Shown: positions 16,272 through 24,894, counted from the first letter of the stretch. The stretch is 54,443 nucleotides of DNA from Brucella pecoris (GCF_006376675.1 NZ_VEWK01000017.1:1-54443), one strand, 5' to 3'. Program-made: numbers and translations. Notes: generated from the sequence alone by a model not told the origin.

Positions 16272-16538
16272 ATGAGTATCCAGAACGACAAAAGGGGTGA
16301 GTGGCGGAGGAGAACTCTTATTGTGGGTGCCGGGACACCGTCCGACCCGCCTGAAATTCCCGAAATTGAACCTGAAGGCATTCCGGTTGAGCCGCCGGAG
16401 ACTATTCCGCAACCAGATAAGGGGCCGTTCAACCCCGACGAACCCGAACAGATACCGCCCCTTCCTATACCTGAACATCCTTCACCCGGCCCGGTCAATC
16501 CGGGCCAGCCGACAATGCGTTGCGCCCTCTCCTGTTAG
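16272..16538 (+). CDS. Proline-rich hypothetical protein
   Basis: 88 residues. After a basic N-terminus the protein is dominated by Pro and Glu in alternating patterns (PPEIPEIEPEGIPVEPPE, PPLPIPEHPSPGPVNPGQP), so it is certainly unstructured or extended. AGGAG precedes the ATG. It follows the DUF3175 gene by 25 bp and is probably cotranscribed. No function can be assigned. Confidence 0.65.
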   Translation: MSIQNDKRGEWRRRTLIVGAGTPSDPPEIPEIEPEGIPVEPPETIPQPDKGPFNPDEPEQIPPLPIPEHPSPGPVNPGQPTMRCALSC

Positions 16539-17167
16539 CCTGAACCGGGATAAGGAGCGGTCTTCAACAATCGTGCCAGATGCACGCAGTTGGCGGCCAG
16601 CATTCTGGTTGCGGAAATGACGGTGGCGGGGACTTCTTCCAGATCGATGAAATTGGTTGATTGCATCGCCTCGCCCACCCAATAGGTTACGCCGTTGGCG
16701 GGGAGAGTGAAACCCACATCGTTCAACGCCTGATAGAGCTGGGATGACACGAAATGCGCCCCGTCCTCGTTCCCAACCACTGCCGCCACGGCTACACGCC
16801 CGTAAGACGGCATTCGGTTGTTGTCATCAGTCTCTGAAAGAAATGCATCCATGCGTTCCAGCACACGTTTGCAGATACTTGATGGTTGTCCGAGCCAGAT
16901 TGGCGTGCCGAAAATTAGAATATCCGCGTCGAGGATTTTGGTTCTGAGTGTCGGCCACTCGTCGTCTTCGCTTTCGCGCGATGTGACGCCAGGTTCGATG
17001 TTGAATTCACTCAGCCGCACATGCTCCGTCTGCACGCCATAAGGAACAAGATGCGTATCGAGATAATGTAGCATCCTGTCGGTCGAGGATGGATTCTGGT
17101 CAACACTTCGCTTCAAGGTGGCATTGAGCGCGATCGCTTTGAGCGGAGGAAGGGAAGGCACAGTCAT
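16535..17167 (-). CDS. Flavodoxin-fold NAD(P)H-dependent oxidoreductase
   Basis: 210 residues with the NADPH-dependent FMN reductase/flavodoxin fold: ALNATLKRS phosphate loop, DADILIFGTPIWLGQPSS and RVAVAAVVGNEDGAH. FMN-binding quinone or azo reductase activity is likely but the substrate is unknown. It follows the 69-residue gene directly (no gap) and overlaps the convergent proline-rich gene by four bases. Confidence 0.85.
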   Translation of the reverse strand: MTVPSLPPLKAIALNATLKRSVDQNPSSTDRMLHYLDTHLVPYGVQTEHVRLSEFNIEPGVTSRESEDDEWPTLRTKILDADILIFGTPIWLGQPSSICKRVLERMDAFLSETDDNNRMPSYGRVAVAAVVGNEDGAHFVSSQLYQALNDVGFTLPANGVTYWVGEAMQSTNFIDLEEVPATVISATRMLAANCVHLARLLKTAPYPGSG

Positions 17168-17377
17168 TCAACCACCTGCCTTTCTCGTGGCGTGTTTCGG
17201 TTGACTCAGCGCGTCGGAAAGGTTCTTGCGGTCCGGGTCGGCAAGATTGTGCCCAGCGGCATCGCGTTTCTTTGCCGGGTCGTCGTCGGGAGGCTCGTAA
17301 CCACGAGGCCGGTTTTCCGGCGGGCCTTCCCATTTCGGCTTCTGATCTGTGGTGCCGGCTTTCGGGTCGCGTTTCAT
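17168..17377 (-). CDS. Small hydrophilic hypothetical protein
   Basis: 69 residues, rich in Lys, Pro, Asp and Arg (GTTDQKPKWEGPPENRPRGY), lacking hydrophobic segments. The ATG at 17377 has GGAGG five bases upstream. Its stop touches the start of the flavodoxin-like reductase, so the two form an operon. No family recognised. Confidence 0.6.
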   Translation of the reverse strand: MKRDPKAGTTDQKPKWEGPPENRPRGYEPPDDDPAKKRDAAGHNLADPDRKNLSDALSQPKHATRKAGG

Positions 17378-17499
17378 GGAAGCCTCCATCTGTTGAAACT
17401 GACAGCCCAACTTTTCAAACCTTGGATTGTTTCATTGAATGAAAAGGAACTCCGAGTGAGAGAGCGGGAAATAGCCGGACAGCAGCAATGAAATTCTGC

Positions 17500-17524
17500 G
17501 GAACAATTGGCCTGTTTCATGGTT
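17500..17524 (+). promoter_or_regulatory. EcfG-type promoter (GGAAC-N16-GGTT)
   Basis: GGAAC at 17500-17504 and GGTT at 17521-17524, 16 bases apart. It faces the run of small plus-strand genes from 17544 to 18526. Confidence 0.55.
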
Positions 17525-17543
17525 GGAACCCGGGAGGCCCAAT

Positions 17544-17612
17544 ATGATGAAAACAGATGCAGAGGCTGGCGGCAGCTCTCAAGCTGCTAGGATTACGGGA
17601 CACGGCCGTTAA
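17544..17612 (+). CDS. Possible 22-residue leader peptide
   Basis: A very short ORF starting ATGATG, preceded by GGGAGG at a normal distance and 20 bp after the EcfG-type promoter. It ends inside a perfect 14-bp palindrome, GGCCGTTAACGGCC (17604-17617). Coding is uncertain; it could be a leader peptide or chance. The rest of 17613-17740 holds nothing I recognise. Confidence 0.25.
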   Translation: MMKTDAEAGGSSQAARITGHGR

Positions 17613-17740
17613 CGGCCCCGGTAAAACCCGATGACAGCAATACTTCCAGCCATGCATCCGGCCTGCGGCGGGTATGGGCATTGAAAGAGAATGCGCAATT
17701 CGCAGGAAGAACCACGCAGATGCGTGAAGGCCCAGCCTAA

Positions 17741-17803
17741 ATGGTCTGGTGGTTCATTATCGCCGTGATCGTCATCGGATGTTTTGTGATCTCATGGAGG
17801 TAG
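17741..17803 (+). CDS. 20-residue membrane microprotein
   Basis: Reads MVWWFIIAVIVIGCFVISWR: one continuous hydrophobic helix with Trp at both ends and a final Arg. GAAGG lies ten bases upstream. Its last codons and stop (TGG AGG TAG) contain the GGAGG that would serve the next gene. Too short for family assignment. Confidence 0.4.
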   Translation: MVWWFIIAVIVIGCFVISWR

Positions 17804-17811
17804 CAATAAAC

Positions 17812-18093
17812 ATGCAATCGAAACAAGAACAGGAACAACAACGCAAGGCTTCGCCCCGAGCGCTCAGATATTTTCCGCGTTTCGTATTAGCCATATTGGC
17901 GGTTCTGCTGCTTCTCTTCCTGGGCTGGAGCCTGACCGGTGGTGGATCGGTAACGCAAAAGCAAGGCATCCAGACACCACCCGCTACGGCTGACGCCGAT
18001 CAGCCGAATACTGAACCGCCTGTGGAAAATGACCAACCACAGACCGGCACGGGCGGCGACCAGTCGGTGAACCCGCCCCCGGACCAGAAATGA
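17812..18093 (+). CDS. Single-span membrane protein with Pro/Gln-rich tail
   Basis: 93 residues: a charged N-terminus (QSKQEQEQQRKASPRALRYFPR), one transmembrane helix (FVLAILAVLLLLFLGWSLTG, about residues 25-44), then an unstructured Pro/Thr/Asn/Gln tail. The ATG at 17812 follows GGAGG. Cotranscribed with the genes at 18103 and 18272. Layout resembles the protein at 11379-11594; no known function. Confidence 0.65.
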   Translation: MQSKQEQEQQRKASPRALRYFPRFVLAILAVLLLLFLGWSLTGGGSVTQKQGIQTPPATADADQPNTEPPVENDQPQTGTGGDQSVNPPPDQK

Positions 18094-18102
18094 GGATCAA
18101 TC

Positions 18103-18267
18103 ATGAACGAGAAATCAACCACACCACTGACGGATGATAAAGACATCAAGTTCCTGGCCGAGAACTCGGATATTTCTCCGCTGCAGGCTCGCCAGTTGAT
18201 CGAGCGTTTTGGAAGGGATCGGCAAAAATTGCTTGAAGAAGCGAAGAAATTTAAAGCGGAAGGGTAG
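18103..18267 (+). CDS. Small helical hypothetical protein (54 residues)
   Basis: The 54 residues read as two or three short helices: DKDIKFLAENSDISPLQARQ, LIERFGRDRQKLLEEAKKF. The pattern resembles small rhizobial helix-turn-helix-like proteins (DUF3606-like), but the match is not firm. AGGATC precedes the ATG, 9 bp after the previous stop, and the stop is 4 bp before the next start. Clearly part of this operon. Confidence 0.6.
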   Translation: MNEKSTTPLTDDKDIKFLAENSDISPLQARQLIERFGRDRQKLLEEAKKFKAEG

Positions 18268-18271
18268 AACC

Positions 18272-18526
18272 ATGGCTCAGATCACACGTGACCACGACAA
18301 GATCCACCGGTGGGCGGAAGACCGAAACGGGCGGCCCGCAATGGTGGAAACCGGTAGCGAAGGCGGTATATTGCGTATCGATTTCGCAGAAAAAGACCAG
18401 AATCTGGAGGAAATCAATTGGGATGATTTCTTCGCCATCTTTGACGATAGAAAGCTGGCTTTTCTCTACGAAGAAACGGAGGATAGCCGCTTTAACAAGT
18501 TTATAGATGCTGAGCAGAATTCCTGA
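18272..18526 (+). CDS. Conserved hypothetical protein of rhizobial stress loci
   Basis: 84 residues: MAQITRDHDKIHRWAEDRNG, GGILRIDF, LEEINWDDFFAIFDDRKLAF and DSRFNKF. This is a widespread small family in Hyphomicrobiales, sometimes mislabelled as a glucan-branching enzyme; it has no such domain. A small alpha/beta fold is likely. The ATG at 18272 uses GGAAGG inside the end of the previous gene. Confidence 0.7.
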   Translation: MAQITRDHDKIHRWAEDRNGRPAMVETGSEGGILRIDFAEKDQNLEEINWDDFFAIFDDRKLAFLYEETEDSRFNKFIDAEQNS

Positions 18527-18563
18527 TTGCAACTAACCCGCAAGCCCTAGTTCGGCTGGGAAT

Positions 18564-18851
18564 TCAGGAAGGAGCCTTCGAGCCGGGCAGAACGTTCACA
18601 TTCGCTGCGACGGGCGTATTAGGGTGACGCTCCATATATCTCTTGTGAGCAAGTCGCGACGCCAGTTCCGCGATGTAGTTCAAATCCCTCAGCCCGTTCT
18701 GGTAAAGCATAATGATTGTAGACGAAAGGTCAGTCGCAGCATATTCCCTATCGCTTTCTTCAAGAATGATCGCGGCGTTGGAAAAGCAGCTGCGCATGAA
18801 GTTCACTTCTTCTGGCTCATAAATGCGGCTCGCTTCGTTGAAGAGCGGCAT
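18564..18851 (-). CDS. Hypothetical helical protein
   Basis: 95 residues, mostly helical (PEEVNFMRSCFSNAAIILEE, SSTIIMLYQNGLRDLNYIAE), of a rhizobial family without a name that I recognise. AAAGGAG precedes the ATG at 18851. It stands alone between convergent and tandem neighbours. Confidence 0.65.
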   Translation of the reverse strand: MPLFNEASRIYEPEEVNFMRSCFSNAAIILEESDREYAATDLSSTIIMLYQNGLRDLNYIAELASRLAHKRYMERHPNTPVAANVNVLPGSKAPS

Positions 18852-18943
18852 CTCATTCTCCTTTCGGAAGCATCAACGATACGCTTCCTGACTATTTAAG
18901 ATATCCCCATTTGATCACTTCGTGTTTCGAACGCGCTTAGGGA

Positions 18944-19144
18944 TTACGGCAAGCGTCCACTGCCATCTTCGGGGTGACGTTCGAGATTCTGTCTGTTGAG
19001 ACAGTCGAGAACTCGCTTTGCCTCGTCTTCGTTCAATGCGATCTGCAGCTTGCCTTCGAACGTGATCGGATTGCCCTTGAAGGCGTCAATCACCGCCCAG
19101 GTGCCATCGCCATTTTTGTGAAGTTCGTATCCGTTGTTGATCAT
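18944..19144 (-). CDS. Small hypothetical protein
   Basis: 66 residues with an N-terminal beta-hairpin (YELHKNGDGTWAVIDAFKGNP) and a C-terminal helix (NEDEAKRVLDCLNRQNLE). The ATG at 19144 has GGGAG upstream. It follows the pcm gene by 33 bp and is probably cotranscribed. No function known. Confidence 0.6.
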   Translation of the reverse strand: MINNGYELHKNGDGTWAVIDAFKGNPITFEGKLQIALNEDEAKRVLDCLNRQNLERHPEDGSGRLP

Positions 19145-19177
19145 GGTCTTCTCCCGTTCTTCGCGGCCCAAATCATA

Positions 19178-19831
19178 TCAGTTCATGTCGGGCCAGGCCT
19201 TATCTCCCACAAGCGGTACGAACATCACACCGCCGAGATCTTCCTCGTCGAATTCCTCCGTAGATTTACGGGTGATGCACAAAAGGCGCTGGGCACCCGC
19301 CATACTGCCGACCGGTATGATGAGCCGCCCGCCTGGTTTGAGCTGCTCTTTGAGCGGTGAGGGGATCTCCGGAGCACCTGCTGCAACAATTATCGCGTCG
19401 AAAGGAGCTTCTTCTGGCCAACCATTGCTGCCGTCGCCCGTGCGCACATGGATATTATCGCAGCCGAGGTCTTCGAAGCGTTGTTGCGCAGCTTCGGCAA
19501 GGGTGGAATACCGTTCGACAGTAAATATCTGACCGGCAATCTGTGCTATGATCGCCGCAGCGTAGCCGGAGCCTGTTCCAATTTCGAGAACGTGTTCAGC
19601 CCCACCCAGATGCGCCGATGCAATCATAAAGGCAGTCATATATGGTTGTGAGATCGTTTGGCCATTTTTGATTGGTAGAGGTGTGTCTTCATAGGCAAAC
19701 TCGATAAAGCCTTCATCGATGAATTTCTCACGAGCCACCGTGCCCATCGCATCCAGCACGTGCGCGTCATGGATACCGCGATGGACAAGTTGCTCCACCA
19801 TTTGGACACGAGCTTTCTCAAGATCTCTCAT
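19178..19831 (-). CDS. pcm: Protein-L-isoaspartate O-methyltransferase
   Basis: Repairs isoaspartyl damage in aged proteins by SAM-dependent methylation. 217 residues: N-terminal RVQMVEQLVHRGI, the QPYMTAFM substrate loop, SAM motif VLEIGTGSGYAAAI, FTVERYSTLAE, DGSNGWPEEAPFDAIIVAAG and LKPGGRLIIPVG. I use the ATG at 19831 (GAGAGAG seven bases upstream, normal family start); an ATG at 19879 is also downstream of the promoter and cannot be excluded. A consensus EcfG promoter precedes it. Confidence 0.92.
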   Translation of the reverse strand: MRDLEKARVQMVEQLVHRGIHDAHVLDAMGTVAREKFIDEGFIEFAYEDTPLPIKNGQTISQPYMTAFMIASAHLGGAEHVLEIGTGSGYAAAIIAQIAGQIFTVERYSTLAEAAQQRFEDLGCDNIHVRTGDGSNGWPEEAPFDAIIVAAGAPEIPSPLKEQLKPGGRLIIPVGSMAGAQRLLCITRKSTEEFDEEDLGGVMFVPLVGDKAWPDMN

Positions 19832-19905
19832 TGTCGCTCTCTCGGGTCGAATTGGACCCAATCCATTCTCTGTAGACATCAGAATCAAGGCAGAGAAATA
19901 GGAAA

Positions 19906-19930
19906 AACGAAAGGCCCGTCCAATGGTTCC
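19906..19930 (-). promoter_or_regulatory. EcfG-type promoter (GGAAC-N16-CGTT) for pcm
   Basis: GGAAC (19930-19926) and CGTT (19909-19906) on the minus strand, 16 bases apart: an exact match to the published EcfG consensus and the best in the window. Confidence 0.65.
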
Positions 19931-20219
19931 AACGAACGGCTCATAACCAGGCGTGGTACCAGCATCGCGCCAATTAAATGTGACGCAGCATGTTTCCATG
20001 AGAAAAGCCGAACTTTGACTATGATCATGACAGCCCGATAGATCACCTTATCGGTTATCAATTTTCGGCTTTGAAGGTCGCGTCGGGGCGAGGGAAGTAT
20101 ACTGACTGGCAATCAGCACATCGCCCAATGGCCGGGCCAGCGGTTTATCTCCTTTCAAGATGAAAAACCATTAGCGATTTCGGCTGTCCGCCACGCGATC
20201 TTTGTATCCCAAAGTGCTG

Positions 20220-20738
20220 TTATACCTCCGTTGTGTCGACAATGTCTCGCCCGGTCGCGGCAACCATTTCCATCCGCTGTGCGAATTCACGTCGGAGCGT
20301 CCGTCGGAGTTCGGCTGCTTCGTGGCGCCTGCGATCCAAAGCGTCGACGGGGGGCAAGGTAGGCACTGCAACAGGTCGCCCGGTCTCATCGACCGCTACC
20401 ATTGTAAAATAACAGGAATTGGTGTGGCGGCGCTTGCCCGAGCGGATATGCTCCGCTTCCACGCGAATGCCGATTTCCATAGACGTCCGGCCAGTATGGT
20501 TCACCGAAGCCCGAAACGTCACTAGTTCACCAACATTGATAGGCTCTTTAAACGTGACCTGATCGACAGAAAGCGTAACCGCATATTGTTTCGAATAGCG
20601 CGATGCACAGGAAAAAGCGACACGGTCCAGCAAGTTCAACAAAGCGCCGCCGTGAACCTTGCCGCTGAAATTTGCCATGTCGGGCGTCATCAAAACCGTC
20701 ATTTCCAGGCGGTGGGAATCGGGTTCGGTCGGCAGCAT
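20220..20738 (-). CDS. Acyl-CoA thioesterase (hotdog fold, YciA/BACH type)
   Basis: 172 residues of a hotdog acyl-CoA thioesterase: the PDMANFSGKVHGGALLNLLD box carries the catalytic Asp/Gly pattern, followed by VDQVTFKEPINVGELVTF and the TNSCYFTMVAVDETGRP segment typical of cytosolic BACH/YciA enzymes that hydrolyse medium- and long-chain acyl-CoA. AAGGAC precedes the ATG. It lies 59 bp after the GMC oxidoreductase operon on the same strand and may be its last gene. 19880-20219 otherwise holds only the pcm promoter. Confidence 0.88.
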   Translation of the reverse strand: MLPTEPDSHRLEMTVLMTPDMANFSGKVHGGALLNLLDRVAFSCASRYSKQYAVTLSVDQVTFKEPINVGELVTFRASVNHTGRTSMEIGIRVEAEHIRSGKRRHTNSCYFTMVAVDETGRPVAVPTLPPVDALDRRRHEAAELRRTLRREFAQRMEMVAATGRDIVDTTEV

Positions 20739-20797
20739 AGAGGTCCTTTCTGGGTCGTGTCAGCGCGGACTTCTCATATCGGGGACGACCCGCCTTA

Positions 20798-22405
20798 CTA
20801 GCGTAATCTACGACTTTCTGGCTGGATTTTTGAAAGAATAAAATCGGCGCACCGTTCGGCGATCATGATGGTCGGCGCGTTGGTGTTGCCACTAACCAGC
20901 GTCGGCATGATCGAGGCGTCTGCCACCCGCAGTCGCGGTACGCAGATGACGCGCAACTGGCTGTCGACCACAGCCATTTCATCACATCCCATCTTCGCCG
21001 TGCCTGAAGGATGATAGACGGTCTTTGCAATCGAACGCCCATATTTCTCGATGGCTTCGTCGCTTTGTGTAGCATCTCCGGGAGCCAGCTCGCGAAAGCC
21101 GAGTGCCTTCATAGCCGGTGCGGCCAATATCTTGCGGCCGAGTTTTATACCTCTTACCAATGTATCGATGTCGGCTTGTTTAGTGAGATTGTTGCCAACA
21201 AACAAGATTGGATCATCTAGCTTGGAACTTCGGAGCGAGACCTTGCCGCGTGCTTCAGGTCTTAAAATGCAAGGATTGATAGATACGCCATGGCCATCCA
21301 TCTGGCCGCGCGACGCGTCACCTACGAGCGCAGGGGTAACGTGGAACTGGATATCGGGGCGACCGCAGCCGGATGTATCGATGAAGCCGCCGGTCTCCAC
21401 GACGTTCGACGAAAGAAGGCCCGAGCGATTGAATAGATATTGCAGGCCGTTGGCGACGGCTCGAAAGCCTCGGTCCTGTCCCTTCAACGATATCGAGCGA
21501 TCTGTAATACCATAAACGGACGCGGTGATATGGTCTTGAAAGTTATTGCCCACACCGGGCAGATCGCGGATGACTGGGATTCCATGCGACGTTAGGTGCG
21601 CTCCGGGCCCAATGCCTGACAACATCAACAATTTCGGCGTCGCTAGCGCTCCGGCACAAAGAATGACCTCCTCCCTTGCCAGCACGCTGTGATCTGTGCC
21701 ATCAGCAGTGCGATAAACTATACCGGAAGCGGCGCCATTTTCAATGATGATGGTGCGAACGCTACTTTCGGTGCTGACCGTCAGCAGCGGTGAACCTTTG
21801 ACAACTTTCAGATAGGTTGCAGCCGTCGAACCGCGGCGTGCCTGCGATGTGGTGGTCTGAAAGAAGCCAACCCCATCCTGTGAGGCACCATTGAAGTCGT
21901 GTGAAAAAGGCAGCCCCACTTCTTGGGCCGCGCGCACAAATGCCAAACTAATCGGATGACGGTGGCGCGGTTCGGAAACCTTCAGCGGTCCGCCAGTGCC
22001 ATGAAAATCGTCGGCGAGCGTTTCATTGTCTTCGCAGCGTTTGAAGACCGGCAAAACCTCGTCATACCCCCAGCCATCACATCCAAGATCGCGCCACGTA
22101 TCATAATCTTGCGCCTGACCGCGAATATAAATCATAGCATTAACGGAAGAACCGCCGCCCAAAGTACGCCCTTGTGGCACGACGAGCATTCGACCATTGG
22201 CGCCCGGCTCTGGCTCGGTCTGATACTTGAACGTCCGTTTACTGCCAAGCACGCGTACGAAGGTGGCGGGGATATGGATGAAGGGGCTGTTGTCCTTCGG
22301 TCCTTCCTCTAGTAACAGGACACTCTTACCGGCCTTAATCAGCCGGTTGGTTACGACGCAGCCGGACGAGCCGCCGCCCACAACGATGTAATCGAAAGTC
22401 TTCAT
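20798..22405 (-). CDS. GMC-family FAD-dependent oxidoreductase (choline/alcohol dehydrogenase type)
   Basis: 535 residues. The FAD-binding DYIVVGGGSSGCVVTNRL, the GMC signature around GRTLGGGSSVNAMIYIRG and the second signature GALATPKLLMLSGIGP are complete, as is the active-site His region near YHPSGTAKMG. It oxidises a primary alcohol or a similar substrate; choline is only one possibility. It is in the large minus-strand catabolic operon, 72 bp after the aldehyde dehydrogenase, which would take the aldehyde it forms. Confidence 0.9.
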   Translation of the reverse strand: MKTFDYIVVGGGSSGCVVTNRLIKAGKSVLLLEEGPKDNSPFIHIPATFVRVLGSKRTFKYQTEPEPGANGRMLVVPQGRTLGGGSSVNAMIYIRGQAQDYDTWRDLGCDGWGYDEVLPVFKRCEDNETLADDFHGTGGPLKVSEPRHRHPISLAFVRAAQEVGLPFSHDFNGASQDGVGFFQTTTSQARRGSTAATYLKVVKGSPLLTVSTESSVRTIIIENGAASGIVYRTADGTDHSVLAREEVILCAGALATPKLLMLSGIGPGAHLTSHGIPVIRDLPGVGNNFQDHITASVYGITDRSISLKGQDRGFRAVANGLQYLFNRSGLLSSNVVETGGFIDTSGCGRPDIQFHVTPALVGDASRGQMDGHGVSINPCILRPEARGKVSLRSSKLDDPILFVGNNLTKQADIDTLVRGIKLGRKILAAPAMKALGFRELAPGDATQSDEAIEKYGRSIAKTVYHPSGTAKMGCDEMAVVDSQLRVICVPRLRVADASIMPTLVSGNTNAPTIMIAERCADFILSKIQPESRRLR

Positions 22406-22477
22406 CCGCTGGCTGATCCTTCATGGCGCGAAAACGGGGGGCGCCAACATTTCCGGTCAGCGCATCCGCGATCTGTG

Positions 22478-23908
22478 TCAGGCACCGATATGGCTGACGA
22501 ATTTTGTGGTCAGATAGGCATCGAGGCTTTCGGTGCCGCCTTCGCTGCCATAACCGCTATCCTTGATACCGCCGAAGGGTGTTTCCGCCGCGGCAATGCC
22601 GAAATGGTTGATCGAAACCATACCGGCTTGAAGTTCCGAAGCAAAACGGTCCGAGATGGACAGTGAGCGGGTAAAGGCAAAAGCAGCGAGGCCGAAAGGC
22701 AGGCGATTGCTGCGCTGGATCGCTTCATCGATGGAACCGACGCGGACCAGCGCTGCTACCGGGCCGAAGGGCTCCTCGTTCATGATGCGTGCATCTTCCG
22801 GCACGTCGGACAAGACGGTCGGCTCGAAGAAGAAGCCGGCATTGCCGATGCGTCGGCCGCCGCATTCCAACTTGGCGCCATTGGCAACAGCGTCGTCAAC
22901 GAACATTTCCATCGCATCGAGACGGCGCGGATTGGCGAGCGGCCCCATCCGCGTTCCGGCACTCATGCCGTCGCCGACCTGCAGTGCTTTTGCACCAGCA
23001 ACGAAGCTTTCCCTGAAGCTGTCGTAGACAGAATCCTGGATATAGAAACGGGTGGGAGAGGCGCAGACCTGCCCAGCATTGCGGTATTTCAGCATAACTC
23101 CAAGTTGTGCGGCTGCAACGACGTCAGCGTCGTCAGCGACGATATACGGCGCATGGCCACCCAATTCCATCGTCGAGCGCTTCATATGGGAAGCGGCGCG
23201 TGCCGCGAGCGCCTTGCCAACGGGAACCGAGCCGGTGAACGAGATTTTCTGAATAGTAGGCGAGGCAATCAGATAGTCCGACACTTCGGCTGGAATGCCA
23301 AAGACGATGTTAATAACGCCATTAGGTACGCCAGCATCCTGAAACGCCTTTGCCAGTTCAATACAGGCAGATGGCGTCTCCTCCGGCGGTTTGGCGATGA
23401 CGGAGCAGCCGGCAGCCAATGCGGCGGAAACCTTACGAACAAGCTGATTGATCGGAAAGTTCCAGGGGGAGAAGGCCGCAACGGGCCCGACCGGCTCCTT
23501 GATGACCATCTGGCGGGCGCCGGGAACGCGAGAGGGAATTACCCGGCCATAGATGCGGCGCGCTTCCTCGGCGTGCCATTCAATGTGTTCCGGCGCGGCG
23601 TTGGCCTCGCCACGCGCTTCCGCCAGCGGCTTGCCCTGCTCGCGGACCATGTGTTGGGCAATGACTTCTGCGCGTTCGCGCACGATCGCCGCCGCACGCA
23701 GGAGAATGCGGTAGCGCTCCAGCGCGGTCGTCTTGCGCCAGACCTCGAACCCTTTGGCAGCCGCATTGAGAGCGGCGTCGAGATCGGCGCGTTCGCAGAC
23801 CGGCAGTTGTGCGATGACTTGACCGGTAGCGGGGTTTTTGACGTCCGCAGTCCGACTGCCCGAAGGCGCTCGCCACGTACCATTTATTAATAGCGGCTTA
23901 TCCAACAT
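22478..23908 (-). CDS. NAD(P)-dependent aldehyde dehydrogenase (succinate-semialdehyde type)
   Basis: 476 residues of the ALDH superfamily, closest in style to GabD. Seen are the cofactor motif FTGSVPVGKALAA, the general base in MELGGHAPYIV and the catalytic cysteine in NAGQVCASPTRFYIQ; FSPWNFPINQ is also typical. The ATG at 23908 has AGGAAG six bases upstream and gives the family start MLDKPLLINGTW. It lies between the nitronate monooxygenase and the GMC gene. The aldehyde may come from the GMC enzyme or from polyamine-derived amines taken up by the divergent locus. Confidence 0.92.
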   Translation of the reverse strand: MLDKPLLINGTWRAPSGSRTADVKNPATGQVIAQLPVCERADLDAALNAAAKGFEVWRKTTALERYRILLRAAAIVRERAEVIAQHMVREQGKPLAEARGEANAAPEHIEWHAEEARRIYGRVIPSRVPGARQMVIKEPVGPVAAFSPWNFPINQLVRKVSAALAAGCSVIAKPPEETPSACIELAKAFQDAGVPNGVINIVFGIPAEVSDYLIASPTIQKISFTGSVPVGKALAARAASHMKRSTMELGGHAPYIVADDADVVAAAQLGVMLKYRNAGQVCASPTRFYIQDSVYDSFRESFVAGAKALQVGDGMSAGTRMGPLANPRRLDAMEMFVDDAVANGAKLECGGRRIGNAGFFFEPTVLSDVPEDARIMNEEPFGPVAALVRVGSIDEAIQRSNRLPFGLAAFAFTRSLSISDRFASELQAGMVSINHFGIAAAETPFGGIKDSGYGSEGGTESLDAYLTTKFVSHIGA

Positions 23909-23931
23909 GATTTGCTTCCTTGAGAGTACGA

Positions 23932-24894
23932 TCAAACAGGTTTAGGCAGGTTGGCAAGTGCCTGCGTATAGTCTTGGGCAATGCGGGCCACGATCTCCGC
24001 TGCAGGTAGGATTTTGGAAATCAGTCCGGCGCTCTGGCCTGCCTCGACCTTACCTGCCTCGACATTGCCGTCAAAAGCCGCAGCCTTGAGCGAGCTGGCC
24101 GTGAAGAGCACCTTGCGGTCTTCGTCGGACAGCCCTTCCACTTCCGCTTTCGCCATTCCCTCGGCGAACCGGTTGCGAATGACGCGGATAACGCCGAAGC
24201 CTCGACCAACTACCATCGTATCGCTGACACCCGCCTTGACCAGAAGATCCTGATAGGCCGGGTGCAGCCGCGCTTCGCGTGACATCATGAAACGCGAGCC
24301 GAATTGCGCAGCGCCTGCGCCGAGCGAAAGTGCCGCCGCAAGTCCGTGACCGTCTGCGAAGCCGCCGGAGAGGATCAAGGGCATGTCCGGTACCGCCTTG
24401 GCGATGGCGCGGCCGAGCACCAGGGTCGAAACGAGTTCCGGCGGAGGATGCCCGCCGGCCTCGCCGCCGACGGTGATCAGGCCGTCGACGCCGGCGTCAG
24501 CGGCCTTCCGGGCATGCACTTCACCGGATACGACATGCAGGCAGATCGTGCCGGCAGCCTTGAAGCGGTCGAGATATTTCTTCGGGCCGCCTTGCGATGC
24601 GATCAGGACCGGGATGCGCTTTTCCAGCAACAAGTCGATGATCGCCTCGGCGCCTTCGCGATAAAGGGGCAGGTTGACGGCGAAAGGCTTGTCCGTTCCG
24701 GCTTTGATCTCATCGATCGCCTCTTCCAGATGATGCGGAAACATCGGTCCTGCGGCCAACACGCCAAGGCCGCCGGCATTGGAGACAGCCAGTGGCAGAG
24801 CCGAGTTGGACGAGGCCCAGGACATGCCTGCCTGGATGATCGGCAGATCAATGCCAAGCAGTTTGGTGACATTGGTTTCGATACGCATGAGCAT
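23932..24894 (-). CDS. Nitronate monooxygenase / 2-nitropropane dioxygenase-like flavoprotein
   Basis: 320 residues of the FMN-binding TIM-barrel NMO family: PIIQAGMSWASSNSALPLAVSNAGGLGVLAAG at the N-terminus, GVDGLITVGGEAGGHPPPEL with the catalytic His region, and LSGGFADGHGLAAALSLGAGAAQFGSRFM for phosphate binding. Many members are enoyl reductases or of unknown function, so nitro-compound oxidation is not assured. It overlaps the acyl-CoA ligase stop region and is part of the operon. Confidence 0.88.
   Translation of the reverse strand: MLMRIETNVTKLLGIDLPIIQAGMSWASSNSALPLAVSNAGGLGVLAAGPMFPHHLEEAIDEIKAGTDKPFAVNLPLYREGAEAIIDLLLEKRIPVLIASQGGPKKYLDRFKAAGTICLHVVSGEVHARKAADAGVDGLITVGGEAGGHPPPELVSTLVLGRAIAKAVPDMPLILSGGFADGHGLAAALSLGAGAAQFGSRFMMSREARLHPAYQDLLVKAGVSDTMVVGRGFGVIRVIRNRFAEGMAKAEVEGLSDEDRKVLFTASSLKAAAFDGNVEAGKVEAGQSAGLISKILPAAEIVARIAQDYTQALANLPKPV

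Noticed and set aside
23105..23890. 261-residue plus-strand ORF inside the aldehyde dehydrogenase gene
   Set aside because: Antisense frame of a high-GC gene; the opposite strand encodes a complete, motif-bearing ALDH.
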